From the NCBI RefSeq assembly GCF_036884655.1, contig NC_088335.1, positions 43,592,501 to 43,656,500 on the forward strand: a stretch of DNA of 64,000 nucleotides. The letters are read 5' to 3'. This stretch comes from Musa acuminata AAA Group. Taxonomy: Eukaryota > Streptophyta > Magnoliopsida > Zingiberales > Musaceae. This document shows, piece after piece, positions 10,480 through 24,377 of this stretch; the stretch's first letter is position 1; every line of letters starts with the position of its first letter. Made by a program: the position numbers and the translations under genes. The notes beneath the pieces were generated by a model that worked only from the letters and a program-made list of their open reading frames with translations, was not told the DNA's origin and did no database searches.

Positions 10480-13400
10480 TGATGTCAATTGCTTCACTGG
10501 TCCAAATTACACAGATTGACTCTGGAACTTGAGAATCATTTTTATGGCAGAGAAAATCGTGTATGTCCTTGACATAGTAATGCTTATACCTGAGGAAGGG
10601 TCATGCGAGGATGAGATCGCTCGATACGTAAAGTACATAGATGGCTCCACTCTTGCTCAATGTTACATGTTGGGCTCCATGATTCGCAAGTTACAAAGGT
10701 AATATGAAAAGATAGATGTCAGATTTATTCTCATGCATCTCCGTAAATTGTTAGAGGAACAGAAAAGAACTCAATGATATGAGATATGCAAGAGTCTCTT
10801 CCACGCCAAGATGACTAAGGGAACACCGATTCAAAACCATATTCTTAAGATGATTGAGTAGATAGAGAAGCTCACGGGTCTAGGAATGATCCTCGAGGAT
10901 AATCTATGTGTGGATCTTGTGCTTCAGTTTCTACCAGATTTATTTTCTCAGTTCATTATAAATTTTAATATAAACAAACATGATATGACTCTTCTTGAGC
11001 ACCTTAATATATTGAGAGAAGTAGAGAATACCATCAAGAAAAAGAAGTTAGTTCTCTATACTGATAAGACTAGAAAGAAAAGGAAGGCAAAGAAGTGACT
11101 TAAGAAGGGCAATGGCAAACCGAGTAAAGTAAATATTACTAAGAAGGACCCGACAAAGGACAAAGGCCGGTGTTTCCACTACGGCAAAGACGGGCATTGG
11201 AAGAGGAATTACAAAGAGTATCTTAAAGAGAAGGTGAAAGAAAAGCTTTCAGAAGCTTCAAGTATATTCATAATTAATCTCCACTTGTTAGATTCTTATG
11301 ATAATACATGAGTATTGGATATCATGAGTGTTTATTATATCTATAATTCATTGTAGGTTCTGGTAAAACTTAGGAGATTGGCGAGAGGCGAGATAGACCT
11401 CAAGATAGACAATTGAGCAAAAGTTGTTGTAATAGTTGTTGGCGATGTCACTCTACATCTGCTTGGTGGAGCTACTATTGCATTGTATGTATGTTACTTT
11501 ATTCATTTTATTATTAAAAATATTATTTCTATTTCATAGTTAGTTGATATAAATTAGTTTTTGAGAATAATAGTTGTTCAATAATATTAGATGATTAGAT
11601 CATTACTAGAGGAACATTACATAATAGTTTATTTATGCTAGACATTACTCCACATATCATAAATATAGATGTGTCCAAGACAAAACGAGATGAGATGAAT
11701 AGTACATACCTGTTGCATTGTAGGCTAGCTCACATCTACGAGATTCATTCGACTATGAGTCATATGCAACTTCTAAACCTTTGCCTTCATGAAAAATTGA
11801 TCAACTCCCCATTTAGTGGAATTGGAGAGAGAGCCACTAAGTTACTAGAACTCATACATAGCGATGTGTGTGGTCTCATGTCAACCTAGGTCATAGGTGG
11901 TTACTCCTACTTTATTATTTTTACTAAAGATTTCTCTAAGTATAGGTACATGTACTTAATAAATTACAAGTCCGAAGCCTTCGAGAAATTCAGATAGTAT
12001 AAAAATGAAATACAGAATAAAATTAAAAAGAGTATCAAGATGCTTCAATTAGATCGATGAGGTGAATACCTGAGTACAGAGTTCATCTAGTTCTTCAAGA
12101 ATTATTAAATTCTATCTCAACAGATACCTCCTTATATATCTTAGCTTAATAGTATATCAAAAAGGAAGAATCACACATTGTTAGACATGGTATAGTCTAT
12201 GATGAGTTTCATCGTCCTTCCCATCTCATTATGGGGATACACCCTAAAGTCTGCAGCTTACTTTCTGAACAGAGTTTCAACTAAGTCAATGGTGTCTACA
12301 CCATATAAGATATGGAAAGGGAAGAAGCTCAATCTTAAGGTTGTTAAGATTTAGGGCTGTCTTGCCCCCATGTTAAGAGATACAATCCCGACAAGTTGGC
12401 ATCCAGGATGAAACGATGTAAGTTTGTGGGATATTCCAACGAAACTTATATGTATTATTTCTATCATCCCGAGGACCAAAAGATCTTTGTAGTCAAGAGG
12501 ACGGTGTTCCTTTAGAAGGAACATATTCTTGGTAGAGACAATAAGAGCATGATAGAGTTGAGCGAATTTGGATAACCTAGCTCAAGCATAATTCCACAGC
12601 CTGAGTTTGTTTAGGTATCTAGCACATAAGTTCTTACTTTACGTGGGTTCGACAAAGCACTCAATCCTCCTGAGAGATATGCGAGACATATCAGAAGAGA
12701 GGATGTTGAGGATATTAATCCTTAAACCTACAAGGAGGCTATTACGAGTATAAACTTTGGGAAGTGGCAAAAAGCCATAAATTTTGAGATAGATTCCATG
12801 TACTCCAATAAATTTTAGAACCTTGTTGATGCACTTGAGGGTATTGTACTCATTGGTCGCAAGTGGATTTTTAAGAAGATGATTTGAGTAGATGAAAATG
12901 TAAAAACTTATAAAGCAAGGCTAGTAGTTAAGGGGTATAATTAAAGGCAATGTGTTGACTATGATAAAAATTTTTCACCTGCAGTTATGCTAAAATTCAT
13001 CTGAATTCTATTGGCTATTGTAGCACACTATGATTATGAGATCTAGCAGATAGACGTAAAAATCACATTCCTCAATGGTAACATTGATAAGGAGATGTAT
13101 ATGATACAGTTTTAGAGATTCATATCCTAGGAAAGTCCAAATAAGGTGTGTATGTAGCTTAAGTCTATCTATGGATTAAAGCAAGCTTCTCGAACTTAGA
13201 ACATAAAATTTGATGAGACGATCAAATTTTATGACTTCGTTAAGAACGAAGATAAGCCTTATGTGTATAGGAAGGTAAGTGTGAGTGCTATCACCTTCTT
13301 TGTGCTATATGTGATATCCTAATCATTAGAAATAATATAGGAATACTCTCCATAGTAAAGACTTGGCTATCTAGATAATTCTCCATTGAGGACTTAGGGG

Positions 13401-14285
13401 AAGCATCCTATATCTTGGGGATTCAGATCTGTTGAGATAGATCCAAGAGGATGCTTGGCTTGTCCCAGCCTAGGTACATAGAAACCATTGCTAAAAAGGT
13501 TTGGCATGAAACATTCCAAGAGATGTCTCATACCGATAAGATATATGATATCACTTTCTAGGAGTATATCCTTAAAGACTCCTAAAGAAAGTGCCGACAT
13601 AGATAGGATACCCTATGCCTCACGATAGGATCTATCATGTATGTTATGCTATGTACCATGCCTGATATAGTGTAGGCTTTAAGTGTTACGAGCAGATATC
13701 AGGCGGATCTAGGTTTGGAACACTAGAAGGCAGTAAAGTGTATCCTTAAGTACTTGAGAAGGACTAAGAGTCTTTTACTAGTGTATGGAGGAAATAGCCT
13801 TAGGGTTGAAAGCTACATTGACTCGAGTTTTCAATTTGATATCGATGATAGCAAGTTTAATTTAAGCTATGTGTTCACCCGGAATTGAGGAGCAGCATAT
13901 TGAAAGAGTTCCAAGCAAGATACTATTACTAACTCGACTATAGAGGCGGAGTACATTGATGCAGTAGAGGCAGTAAAGGAGGAAGTTTGGGTGAAGAAAT
14001 TCATCATAGATTTGGGAGTCGTGTCGGGCAGCCAAGAGCCGATTCTCTTATATTGTGATAATAACGGGGTGATTGCTTAAGAAAAGGAACCAAAGTCTTA
14101 TTAGAAGTATATGCACGTTCTGAGGATATTCTACCTGATCAAAGAGATTATGGCTCGAGGAGATGTAGTGGTAGAAAGAGTTACATCCGAATATAATATT
14201 GTAGATCCACTAATGAAGCTATTATCTCATATTGTCCTTGAGCATCACACAGGTCTGATGGAGATCAAACACGTAGGTGATTGAC
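10480..14285 (+). pseudogene. Broken copia gag-pol reading region
   Basis: The longest intact pieces are a gag stretch at 10886-11098 and a GAG_pre-integrase/integrase stretch at 11635-11889. A gag zinc knuckle lies at about 11169-11216, but two of its cysteines read as tyrosine (TAC). Integrase core remnants run to about 12540. Reverse transcriptase remnants (a W-FKKM-like and a YGLKQASR-like motif) lie at about 12740-13320, and RNase H remnants with a TEAEY-like motif at about 13800-14285. At least a dozen in-frame stops interrupt it. Family order and motifs follow Ty1/copia; nothing here can be translated as one protein. Confidence 0.85.
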
Positions 14286-14293
14286 TTTATGTC

Positions 14294-14304
14294 AAGTGGG
14301 AGAT
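14294..14304 (+). other. Polypurine tract of the copia element
   Basis: AAGTGGGAGAT directly precedes the TG that opens the LTR. This is the normal plus-strand primer position in copia elements. Confidence 0.75.
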
Positions 14305-15948
14305 TGCTAGTCATAGGTGTCTTGCAAGTCAATCACGTGAGTGATGGTACATGTGATATGATACACACTCTTTTTACTTATTATATATTTGACGTCTTTC
14401 TCATTTTATATTACATATTACATATATTGTGATGTCCATGGATATGTACAATGGCAATCGGATCGGGATAATATAACGATAATGAGACTGATTCATCTTT
14501 AAACATATACCTCAAATAATCTCGATCATAGGTTACTCGGGAGGGACATCGAGATAACATGATACACTAGTGTATTGAATACTCGTCCATATGATGGAAA
14601 TGGTTGGACTTATAATTGCTTATGTGGGGACACTATGGATATAGTGTAGGTACTCATTGGAGAGTGAGTTTATTGATCGATCTGCTCACGGAATACTAGA
14701 TGGTTGATGATACCTCATTGTTTGTTTCCGTTGTCCCAACAATGTATCTGGTCCTTAGACTTGAGACACTAAGGATCTCCTATATGAGTACTCTACTATT
14801 TGATATTGGACTTATAGGCCTAACAATTTCATATCTAGCATAGCCAATCATTGGAAGTGACGACTAACCTTATGAGGGTTATTGAGTTTCAATAGAGGAT
14901 CATCCACTCTCAATGTCATGAGAGGAATATTCTATGTATTCTTGCTTAGACAAATCCTTGGTCAGGATTATTCAAATTGGGAGAGAAAGAGTTCTCTAAG
15001 AGAATCCAATTAGAACGAGGCTTGAGTATAAACCATATGACCCTGATAGTACTATGCTTGGAAAACGATCTCTAGGATATTATATGGATGAGGGAATATA
15101 GATACACGGTAGCTAATGATAGATATATCTAGTGGATTGGATTCCCTTGCATCGTCTAGGTACTGTGGTGTAGTGGGCTAATACGTCAACAGTCGATAAG
15201 TAGAGTGGATTATTATGGAGATAATAATTCACTGAGCTAGAAGGAGTTCTGATAGATATGACTTATAATCAGCTCAATATTGGGCCTAGAGGGTTATACA
15301 CATATAGTAGGTGTTGTGATGAGTAGAGGTTCGAAATATCCATTGGAGCTCCTATCTTATTGGATATCCAATAAGCCTCTGAATTATTAGATCTTGTAGA
15401 TAATAACCAATAAGAGACTATGAGAGATTATTGGTAGAGATCCATTAATCTAATAGACTTGTGTAGTTAGATAGAAATACAGTATCCAATATGATATGAT
15501 TCACTAGGGTAAGTTTATATGTGCCTCCATAAATAGGAAGGAACCAAATGACCATAGGCCAGACCCCTTTTGGCTGTCACCTCCTATTCTTCTCTCACTC
15601 TCTCCTCCTTAGCTAGCAACCTCTTATTATTGGGCCGGCCCCTTCTTGATCTTATAGTGTGCATGAAAAGGAGATTTGTGCAGCGATATGAGGAGCATCT
15701 TCGTAGCCCCTATCGTGTGGATCACTGCTAGGGAGGAGGACAGTTGACCTCCTTCATCCTCTCCTACAGATAAGTATGATTTGAAGGATATACGATCTCT
15801 CTAAATAACACATATCTCTTAAATGGTTTTTTTGGGTTTACAAGTTTTTACGTATTAATCTTCGTACGATGATATTAAATTATTTTTTATAGAAATATAA
15901 GAATTTTGTTTTCACCCTTCGACTGTTCATGTGATGCTGTCTCAACGT
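14305..15948 (+). repeat. 3' LTR of the decayed copia element
   Basis: Starts TGCTAGTCATAGGTG and can be followed, much diverged, against the solo LTR at 46899-48393 along its length. The 3' boundary is approximate because the last 20-30 bp have drifted or been lost. Confidence 0.8.
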
Positions 15949-16300
15949 ATACAAATTAAAAAATATGTTTATATTTATGGAATACATATTTGATCATAAT
16001 TTAATAGTCCATATACAAATATTTTTGCCAAATCAAATTGATGATCAAATTTTGCAACAAAAATAATATTTATATTTATATATATACATCCTATATTTAC
16101 AAGGATGAAAATTTCCTAGTAAAGACACGTGTCCCTTTGTAAACTTGAGCTCGACTTGGGCTACATATTTCGATTCAAAACCACAAGTGCTGTCAAATCC
16201 CATTAACCCAACCCACAGCCCACATAAAGCCATCTTCTACCATCTTAGCCGGTTCGACAGCCGGTCCATGAATGAACCGGGTTCATCAGGTTCCACGCGA

Positions 16301-16309
16301 CCTATATAA
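16301..16309 (+). promoter_or_regulatory. TATA box of the ankyrin gene
   Basis: CCTATATAAG-type TATA box about 600 bp upstream of the ATG. Transcription would start near 16330 and give a leader of about 570 nt unless it is spliced. Confidence 0.6.
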
Positions 16310-16535
16310 GATGGCCAATCCACGATTCCCGTCCTTGAGCGGACGGAGACGGCCGAGACCGCATTTGCGACAGGAAAGGGGTAATTAGGGTTCGTGCGGC
16401 TTCTCCATGATTCCGTTCCTTTGATATCCCTGCCGGTGTATTCTCGCTTTGATTTCTCGCTTCTTCTCCTCATCTTAACTGTTGGGATCTAGGGTTTCGT
16501 CTTGTTTTGATCGGAGCAATCAGGCGTCCTCAAGT

Positions 16536-16670
16536 ATGATTCTGTCGTCTCCTTTTATGCTCTCGTCGATCGTTGGTCCGATCTCCGCCCTCAACAATAT
16601 CCGCGCGCTCGGCCCCGGTTTGAATCCTTTCGCGCCCTTTGGCATGGGAAACTACTCGGCCTCCCGCTAA
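16536..16670 (+). other. Upstream open reading frame in the ankyrin gene leader
   Basis: ATG at 16536 opens a 44-codon frame ending at 16670, within the presumed 5' leader. A minimal ATG-TAA pair follows at 16703-16708. If the leader is not spliced, both lie upstream of the main start at 16902 and would reduce its translation. Confidence 0.35.
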
Positions 16671-16901
16671 ATCTTTTCTTCTTCTCGATCGTTCTTGTTA
16701 GTATGTAAAGCCTCGATCTTGTTTTCTGGGTTGGACCTTTTGCTGCATACTTTCTTTAGTGGACAAGACCTTGGTTTTCCTTTGAAAACGAGAGAGCTTA
16801 GTTTCCAGTATTTGTCTGATCGGAAAAAAAAGTTTGTGGGAATAGAATTGTGGTTTCCTTTTCTTGTCTTCGTGGTTGCTCAATTCTAGGGCTCGTGAGA
16901 T

Positions 16902-19900
16902 ATGTCGCCTGAGCAGCAGGTAAAGACACGGAACTATATTTCAAGCAGGCGACTTTTTAAGCACCGGCTGAGGGAGAGGGATGACAGGGGTTGGACCCTA
17001 CTTCACATCGGTGCCAGAAAGGGTGACTTGAAAGAGGTTGGTGTTCTTGATATTTCGTCTCTTACTGAACTTACTGGATTTACAGTCCATGTTGTCTAAA
17101 AAATATTTGTCCAGTTCCTTCTAGAGGTATTGAATTTTTAGATATATAGCTGATTGTATAAATAATTTAATTCTGTTACTTGGAATGTTAAAAACATATC
17201 ATGAGTTTAAATTAGGTTTTCGGGACTTGGAGGAATACATGGTAATTCACACATTCAGGGGAATAGTCCACGGTTTTACTTGGGGAAATTCATGTAAAAT
17301 GGAAAATCAGGTTCATATGGAGGAAGTAGATGATGGAATTACAATAATCAATGTATTTGATATTCTGTTGATCCCTATCACATAGAGATATATGCAGTTA
17401 ATTTGTTCAAGTAGATTAAGCTTGACTGGGAAACAATCTTAACACTGAAGAGTTCAAATGCAGTAGGTGTGAAATTTTTATTTGTTCCTTGACCTGTACT
17501 CTTTGATATCATTATGGTCAAATTCACTATTGTTCATGCACAGAATGCTTCCCAAAGATGTCGTAACTGAAACATTCAGAACCAGTACACAACATAGCTA
17601 TTACATAAGCTCCTAGTAAGTGGCATTAAAATCAATATTACTTTATATTTTAAATAAACAACTTAAAGTGCCAAAATGTTGTGCTCTGATCATGAACCAG
17701 AAGTGAGAACGTTGCTTCAACTTGTCAATTATGCATACTTTAATTTCTTGCCATTCCATATTAGACACATTGGACATGATACATGTAAGTCACTTTTAAG
17801 GTGCCTTTTGTATACTTCCTATTAGTATTGAATTTTTAAACTATTTTTAACAGTATAATTACTTGGGAGATACTTCATTTACAGAATAATTCTGGAGAAT
17901 TTGTTTTCTTGATTTTTTTTAACTATATATGATTAGATGAATTATATAGATTTTTCTATTGACCAATGGATTACGATTGATGAAATTATAATAGTGATAT
18001 ATATGTATCATAAGTTCATGCTATCTTTTCTATGTTTTTGAAATATAATGTTGCTATATTTCATCATATATGGGCTAGGTATGCTAGTTAATCAGTTACT
18101 TTTGTTTATTTTGATTACTATATATTATTCAATTTTTAACACATGTTATCATATATATTCTTTATAGTAACATATTTTTTTCAAGATTCTACGGTTTGGT
18201 ATTGTTGTGTATATATATCGTGTTATATCTACATCACATATTTGTATTTGTATTTCATTGGCTTCATATTTTTGCTAATTATTATAATATTACAATCAGA
18301 TTTTGATAAGTTTTTGCTAATTTATTAGTTAACCTCATTTTGCTTCCTAAGAGCTTACTATTTTAGTTAATTCTTCCTTAATAAAGAATTCTTCCGTAAG
18401 TTCAGCAGTTCTTGTTTTATCATGGTACAAGCACTTTAGGTGCCATTTGAGTTCCTCGTGCAGCAAAACATTATTATGTACCATCTTGTCACAAGTGAAT
18501 GTGGACATAACATCATAACCCTGTGATGGATAAATTAAATTTTGTAGATTTTTGTGGAGTGTTACACAAAATATTAAAAATGTCCATTATTTGTATTTGA
18601 ATGTGTATTACCAAACTGCTCGATCATATTATGAAAGCAAGGTCATTGCATAAAGGTCTCCTGTTTGATTTAATTATTCTGGAGATATTCTAACTCATGT
18701 TGAAGAATGTTGTTTACTAAAGACCATGCTTCTTATAGTGTATATTCCTCCCGGTTCAAATTGAATTTGTGGAGTGTTAGACGTGCTTGAAATTAAATGT
18801 ATTGATGGAGTCTGAAAATTGTTTTGGATAATTGTTAATTTGCAAAATAAATGTCAGATAACAGATAACATATGTTATTACAAACCTCAGTTGATAGATT
18901 TTGATCCTGTTACCCCAGTTGATAGATTTTGATTCATATGTGATACTTTATTTTATGTAATTATGTCATCATGGCCCCTTCTTCCATATCATCATGGTTT
19001 TTATGATTTTGTCTTCATTATGTGACTCTTTTTTGTGTTATTTTATTGTGTCTGTAGCTGCTGCAGAGAACCTTCCATGACCTTTTTGTCATTAACTTGA
19101 ATTAAGATCTCATGATTGCTTCATTTTTTTGTATGAATTCCTGTTTGCAGGTGAAGCGACTTTTGGATGCAGGCATGGATGTCAATGTGACTGCTTTGGG
19201 TTGCAAAGCTCTAGGTGTGACCCCTCTCCATCTCGCTGCACAAGGTGGACACATCAATGTTATGGATGAGTTACTCGAACGCGGTGCAAATATTGATGCT
19301 AGAACGAAGGGAGCATGTGGCTGTAAGTTTTACTTGTTTTGGTTACTTGCTAAATGACAAGATTTTGTTTTATACAACCTATAATGTTATTTCTTTTTTA
19401 GGATAATTTAATAGTGTCATTAGTATTGCACAAATTGCTCCTGTCTAAAAAGCATGTTCTGAGCTGTGGATACAATTCTTGTTTAGCTGGGAAAACCTGT
19501 TCATAAACATGTTCAATTATTTTGTAAAAAGATGCTTAATTCATTTTTATTCTACTACACTGCTCTTTCCCTCACACTCATTAGAAAGCACGTGTAAACA
19601 TGTCTTGCTATAGTAAGGATCACCTTGTCCTCTTGCCATTTATATTTGTTTGTGCCTGCTGAATTTCTTCCTGATCGTGCAAGAGAAACAAATACTATTT
19701 ATTAATCTGTTTTTTTTAAGTTCTAAGCATGGTTTTCCATGCCATATGACTGCTACCGGTTCTTTCTTTCTTGAATCTCAGCTGCAGTTGATTTCCAAAC
19801 TTGAGGTGCTCCATGTTGATCAATCATGTCTCTTATCTAGAATGTCTAGTCTACACATTTCTTGATTGTATTTGCTTCATAAATGTTTTTGAAGTAAGGT

Positions 19901-20159
19901 TCATTTCCTGCATCCCAGAGCTCATTTTGTACCTTTTGATGAATCAGGGACTCCTCTTCATATCGCAGCCAAGGAGAGAAACAAGCAGGCTATCAAGTTC
20001 CTGATTGAGAATGGTGCATTCTTGCCTCCAGACATAAATGACAACCGGTTCAATCCACCCCTCCATTACTGTCCAGGACTGGAATGGGCGTACGAAATCA
20101 AGCACAAGCAAGAAGAATGGCTTTCTAGCAGTGGAACTTCCTACAGCTCTGAGAACTAG
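16902..20159 (+). CDS. PIA: Phytochrome-interacting ankyrin-repeat protein, PIA-like, 172 aa
   Basis: Three coding exons: 16902-17036, 19151-19322 and 19948-20159, joined in phase 0 and phase 1 with GT-AG junctions (TTTGCAG and GAATCAG acceptors). The spliced protein has three ankyrin repeats at about residues 30-57 (GWTLLHIGARKGDL), 67-95 (VTPLHLAAQGGHINVMDELL) and 103-134 (WTPLHIAAKERNKQAIKFL). It ends with the NRFNPPLHYCPGLEWAYE segment that is characteristic of the small plant PIA1/PIA2 proteins. In Arabidopsis PIA2 binds phytochrome and affects anthocyanin responses to far-red light; the same role here is inferred. Length and layout match the family. There is no membrane segment or targeting peptide. 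The first intron is 2.1 kb and AT-rich. Open stretches inside the introns (for example 17185-17385) have no splice support. Confidence 0.93.
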
Positions 20160-20957
20160 TGCAGGTTTCTGCAAAGCTCACTAGTAACGGCAATATCTTA
20201 CACTGATCAGCATGACTATAAAAAAATGTGAACACTTTTTTATAGTCCTAAACGATCTATCATGTTGAAATCTTGTAAGATGACTGCATGTATTAGCTGA
20301 AGATATTGTATCAGCTGCAAAACCTTTCTACATAGTCTTATAAAAGGTTTGCTGCCGCCCTTACTGATTTTACATGGCTGCCATCAGCATCTTTGATCCA
20401 TCTCACCTGAGTGGCTGCTTAGGAAGACATATCCATCATCTTCGAATAAGTTACTGCCTTTGTTTCTGCTTCTAGACAATTTTGAAACATTAAGTTGCCT
20501 TCACTTTCCGAATTGCTTGCTTAAAAATTTCAAAGATTCCAGAATGAATAGTCCAATGCTTGAAAATATGAAAGATCTGGTGATCCTGTTCTTATCAGGT
20601 ACTGTGATATTGGCTGCTGCATGATCAGTTATTCACTGTAGAAATATATTCAGCTTCTGTTTTTGTGGAACTTAGAAGTTAATAGTGATCCTCTTCTTAT
20701 TATTTACAGTAATAATTACTGCTACCTGATCAGATATCTCGGTGGGAACAAATGCAGCTTCTTTTTCTGGGATTAACTTCAGCCTGGAGTTGTCTAAATT
20801 CAATATTTGAGGCCACTGATGTAGCCAAGGAATTCTATGAATGAAAAATGCAACTTTCCAGTCTCTGTATTTTGCTCCTTTGCAAATCAATAAAAGAGAA
20901 AAAAGGAACTGAATCAATGGCCGAGTGTCATATTGCTTGCTTTTTTTTGCCTTTTTC

Positions 20958-20960
<3 letters not shown>
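20160..20960. other. 3' region of the ankyrin gene and intergenic DNA
   Basis: Presumably the 3' untranslated region to about 20300, then spacer. No gene is seen. Confidence 0.5.

Positions 20961-21006
<46 letters not shown>
20961..21006. repeat. (GA)n microsatellite
   Basis: About 22 GA units with one CA interruption. Confidence 0.9.
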
Positions 21007-21007
<1 letters not shown>

Positions 21008-21064
21008 GTGCCAGGCTCCAGCCCTGGTAGACGAGGCAGAGACTTTAGGGTTTATCAATGTTGG

Positions 21065-21345
21065 TGAATGATGTAGAACAGAAATAACATTAAAATTTAC
21101 AATTAGAAAGAATTTTAGTAAAATGATCTTATAAAAAAAGACAATGGAAATAACTCTTTATAATGGATTTTTTTTTATAATACTTAAATTCATTAATTTT
21201 TTATGATTTCATAGGTTTAGAGAGTGTCTTTATTTATACTAGTTCTATATCTTAAAAACTGATTAATTAACAATACAGGATAATTAAAAAATATATATAT
21301 AATTAATAATATGAGATAAATAAAAATGATAAGTGGGTAATTTTA
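21065..21345 (-). repeat. 3' LTR of the gypsy element (approximate)
   Basis: About 280 bp that matches the block at 26590-26856, sharing long AT-rich phrases (for example ATGATTTCATARGTTTAGAG and AATATGAGATAAATAAAAAT). The limits are approximate. Confidence 0.7.
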
Positions 21346-21455
21346 GGTTTTTCCATAATTTATTCCGAATTAATCTTATATACTTGAGAAAAAACTCGTC
21401 TTTGAGTTTGTTTAGATACAATAAATTCTCTTTTAGAAAGTAGTCATATAAGTAA

Positions 21456-22610
21456 TTATAAAAAATCTCTTTTTTCGCAAGTACATCGTAATTGTATGTC
21501 ATTTCTTGAACACCTTCTTTCTCTTGTGTTTATCGGTTGCTTCATGTATGTGGCATTAGTAACTGCCAACTTGGTTGATTGTACTTGTTCAGCCATGTTG
21601 TTAGGTGGTACACTTATTCTAGGAGTTTTTAGTAGGCGAACTAAATCCAAAACATACTTTGGCATTTTCTTGTAAACAACAAAGAATGGTAACACTATGA
21701 TAAAACTATGAATTATGTTATTATAAGCAAATTTAGATTGTGTGAGTGTGAAATCCAATTATCTTAGTTTGTCAACTTTCCCAAAGTCCTATTAGTTACT
21801 TCCGTCTGATCATTAGTTTGTGGGTGAGCTATGCTGTTAAACTTCAAAATTGCATTAAATCTTTTCCCCAAGGTAAGCCAAATATGAGAGAAAAATTTAG
21901 AATCTCTATCAAAAGTAATTGATTTTGATACCCTATGTAGGTGCATGACTTCTTGAAAGAATAGCCTAACAATATGTATTGCAGTCGAAGTCTTTTAACA
22001 TGGTATGAAATGAGCCATATCGAAGAATCAATCTATAACCATAAACACAGAATCAACTCTCCTCTGAGTTCTTGACAATCCCAATACAAAATCCATAGAT
22101 AAATCCTCCCAAATGTCTTATGTGGTAAGAGCATATATAGACTAGTGTTTTACGACGGGCCCTTTGCGGTTTGATGAGTCGAAAAATTTTTTACGAAATT
22201 ACCAACATCCCTTTTTAATTGTGGCCAAAAGTATCTCTTCTCGATGATTACTATTATTTTGTTTTGCTCGAAATGTTCGCTGAGTCCTCCTCGATATAAA
22301 TCTTGAATAATCTTTTCTTGTAAGGATATCATTGGAATGCACAATGTATTACCTTTAAATAAGTAACCATCATGGATATGATTGGATAAACCAAATAACA
22401 TAACTAATCATTCATATAAGCCTTCTATTGTCTGAATATAATATTCAATTCATCTCCAACTCTTATGCGAATTTGATGATATCCGCAATGAAGATAAATA
22501 TTTGATAATATCTTGGAGCCTTGTAGTTGATCCAGCATATCTTCTAGCCAATGTATGGGAAAGCGACACTTTATCATGATTTTGTTGATGGCTCTACTAT
22601 CGATGCACAT
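21456..22610 (-). pseudogene. gypsy pol fragments: reverse transcriptase and integrase
   Basis: Three broken minus-strand stretches. 22610-22425 is the start of reverse transcriptase, with an RAINK motif and GYHQIRIR. 22401-22150 is the zinc-binding N-terminal part of integrase. 21946-21456 is the integrase core, with a FDRDSKF-like segment and an [10 protein letters not shown] motif. The catalytic YVDD region and all of RNase H are absent, so a deletion joined early reverse transcriptase to integrase. Confidence 0.85.
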
Positions 22611-22823
22611 CCTCTAGCTTCCATCTTTCTTAGGTGTCAACAAAGTTGGGATTGCACATAGGCTCTTACTTTCTCGAATATATCTCTTCTACATCAACTC
22701 TTCTATCTTCTTCCTTAGCATATCATTCTTTTTTTCGTTCATCTAATAGTAAGGCACATTTGGTAGACTCACTCTGAGAGCCAAATCAATTTGGTATTGA
22801 ATATCTCTCATGGGTGAAAGTTC

Positions 22824-24285
22824 TGATGGGAAATCTTTGGGGCAACATCTAATGCGCAGTAGAAGAACAGAAAACAAAATCCCCAATTCCCAAATATATA
22901 TTCGTCGTCGTGCGAAGATTTGTGCGCAAAATCCGCGAAACTTAAAACTGCGTATAGAATAGATTGTGTTACCTAGGGAGACCGTATATCCCTGAATCCT
23001 TGCATATCTCTAGGAGAGGGTGAAGGAGGTCAAGCGCCCTCATCTCTTGCGGTGATCCACACAGTAGGGTTGCGACGATGCTCCTCAAAACTCTCGGCCT
23101 GCTTTGAGGTGAAGAGAGGGAGGAAAATATGAGAGGCAAGCAAAGATTCTAGCCTATGAACCACCAGTTCCCTCCTATTTATAGAGTTCCCCTGTCAACT
23201 TAACCCTAATGGATCTTGCCCTATTGGATATTGGATCTCCATCTAACTACCCAAGCCTATTAGATTAGTGGATCTCTATCTAATAATCTCTCATGGGCTT
23301 TTATTATATCTCATTCATAGGATCCAATGATTCATGGGCTTATTGGATATCCAATAATATAGGGGCTCCGACGAATATCTCATATCCGAACCTCTACTCA
23401 TCGCAATGCCTACAATATGTGTATGACCCTTTAGGCCCAATATCAAGCTGGTCGTGAGTCATACCTATCAGAACTCCTTTTGGCTCAGTGAATTATTATC
23501 TTCATAATAATTCACTCGACTCATCGACTGCGGATGTACTAGGCCACTACGCCGCAGTCCTCAAACGATACAGGGGAATCCAATCCATTGGACCTATCTG
23601 TCCTCAGTTACCATGTACCTATAGTCCCTCATCCATCTAATATCTCAGAGACTGTATACGGGTATGGTACTATCAGACTCATACGGTTTATACTCGAGTC
23701 TTGCTCTAATCGGATTCTCCCAAAGAACTCTTTCTCTCTCAATCTGAATAACCCTAACCAGGGATTTGTCTGAGCAAGAACACATGAGACATTCCTCTCA
23801 TGACACCGAGAGTGAATGATCCTCTATCGATACTCAATAGCCCTCGTAAGGTTGACTACCACTCCCGAAGACCGGCTGTGCTAGATCTGGGACATCCAAA
23901 CTTATAAGTTTGGTATCAAAGAGTGGAGCACTCATACAGGACACCCTTGATGTCTAAGGACCAAGATACACCACTGGGACCATAGAATCACTATTTGACA
24001 ATAAGGCATCAACAACCATCCAGTATTCCGTAAGCGAATCAATCAGTGAACTCATTCCCCAATGAGCACCTGTATTGTATCTCTAGTGTCCCCACACGAG
24101 CAGCTATGAGACCAGCTACATCCATCATATGGACGGGTATATAACACACCAGTCTATCCGGTTATCTCGATGTCTCTCTCGAGTACCCTATGACCGAGAT
24201 TATTTAGGATCTATGTTTAAAGATGAATCGGTCTCATTATCATGATCTCATCACGATCTGATTCTCATTACATAGATTCAAGAAC

Positions 24286-24377
<92 letters not shown>

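Larger units (their letters stand above)
10470..15950 (+). mobile_element. Decayed Ty1/copia retrotransposon without a visible 5' LTR
   Basis: Internal domains follow the copia order: gag, zinc knuckle, integrase, reverse transcriptase, RNase H, then a polypurine tract and one LTR. Stop codons and frame changes are scattered throughout, so the element is dead. The 3' LTR is of the same family as the two solo LTRs elsewhere in the window (22824-24485 and 46899-48393). No matching LTR or primer-binding site is visible upstream of gag, so the 5' end seems truncated or replaced. Confidence 0.85.
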
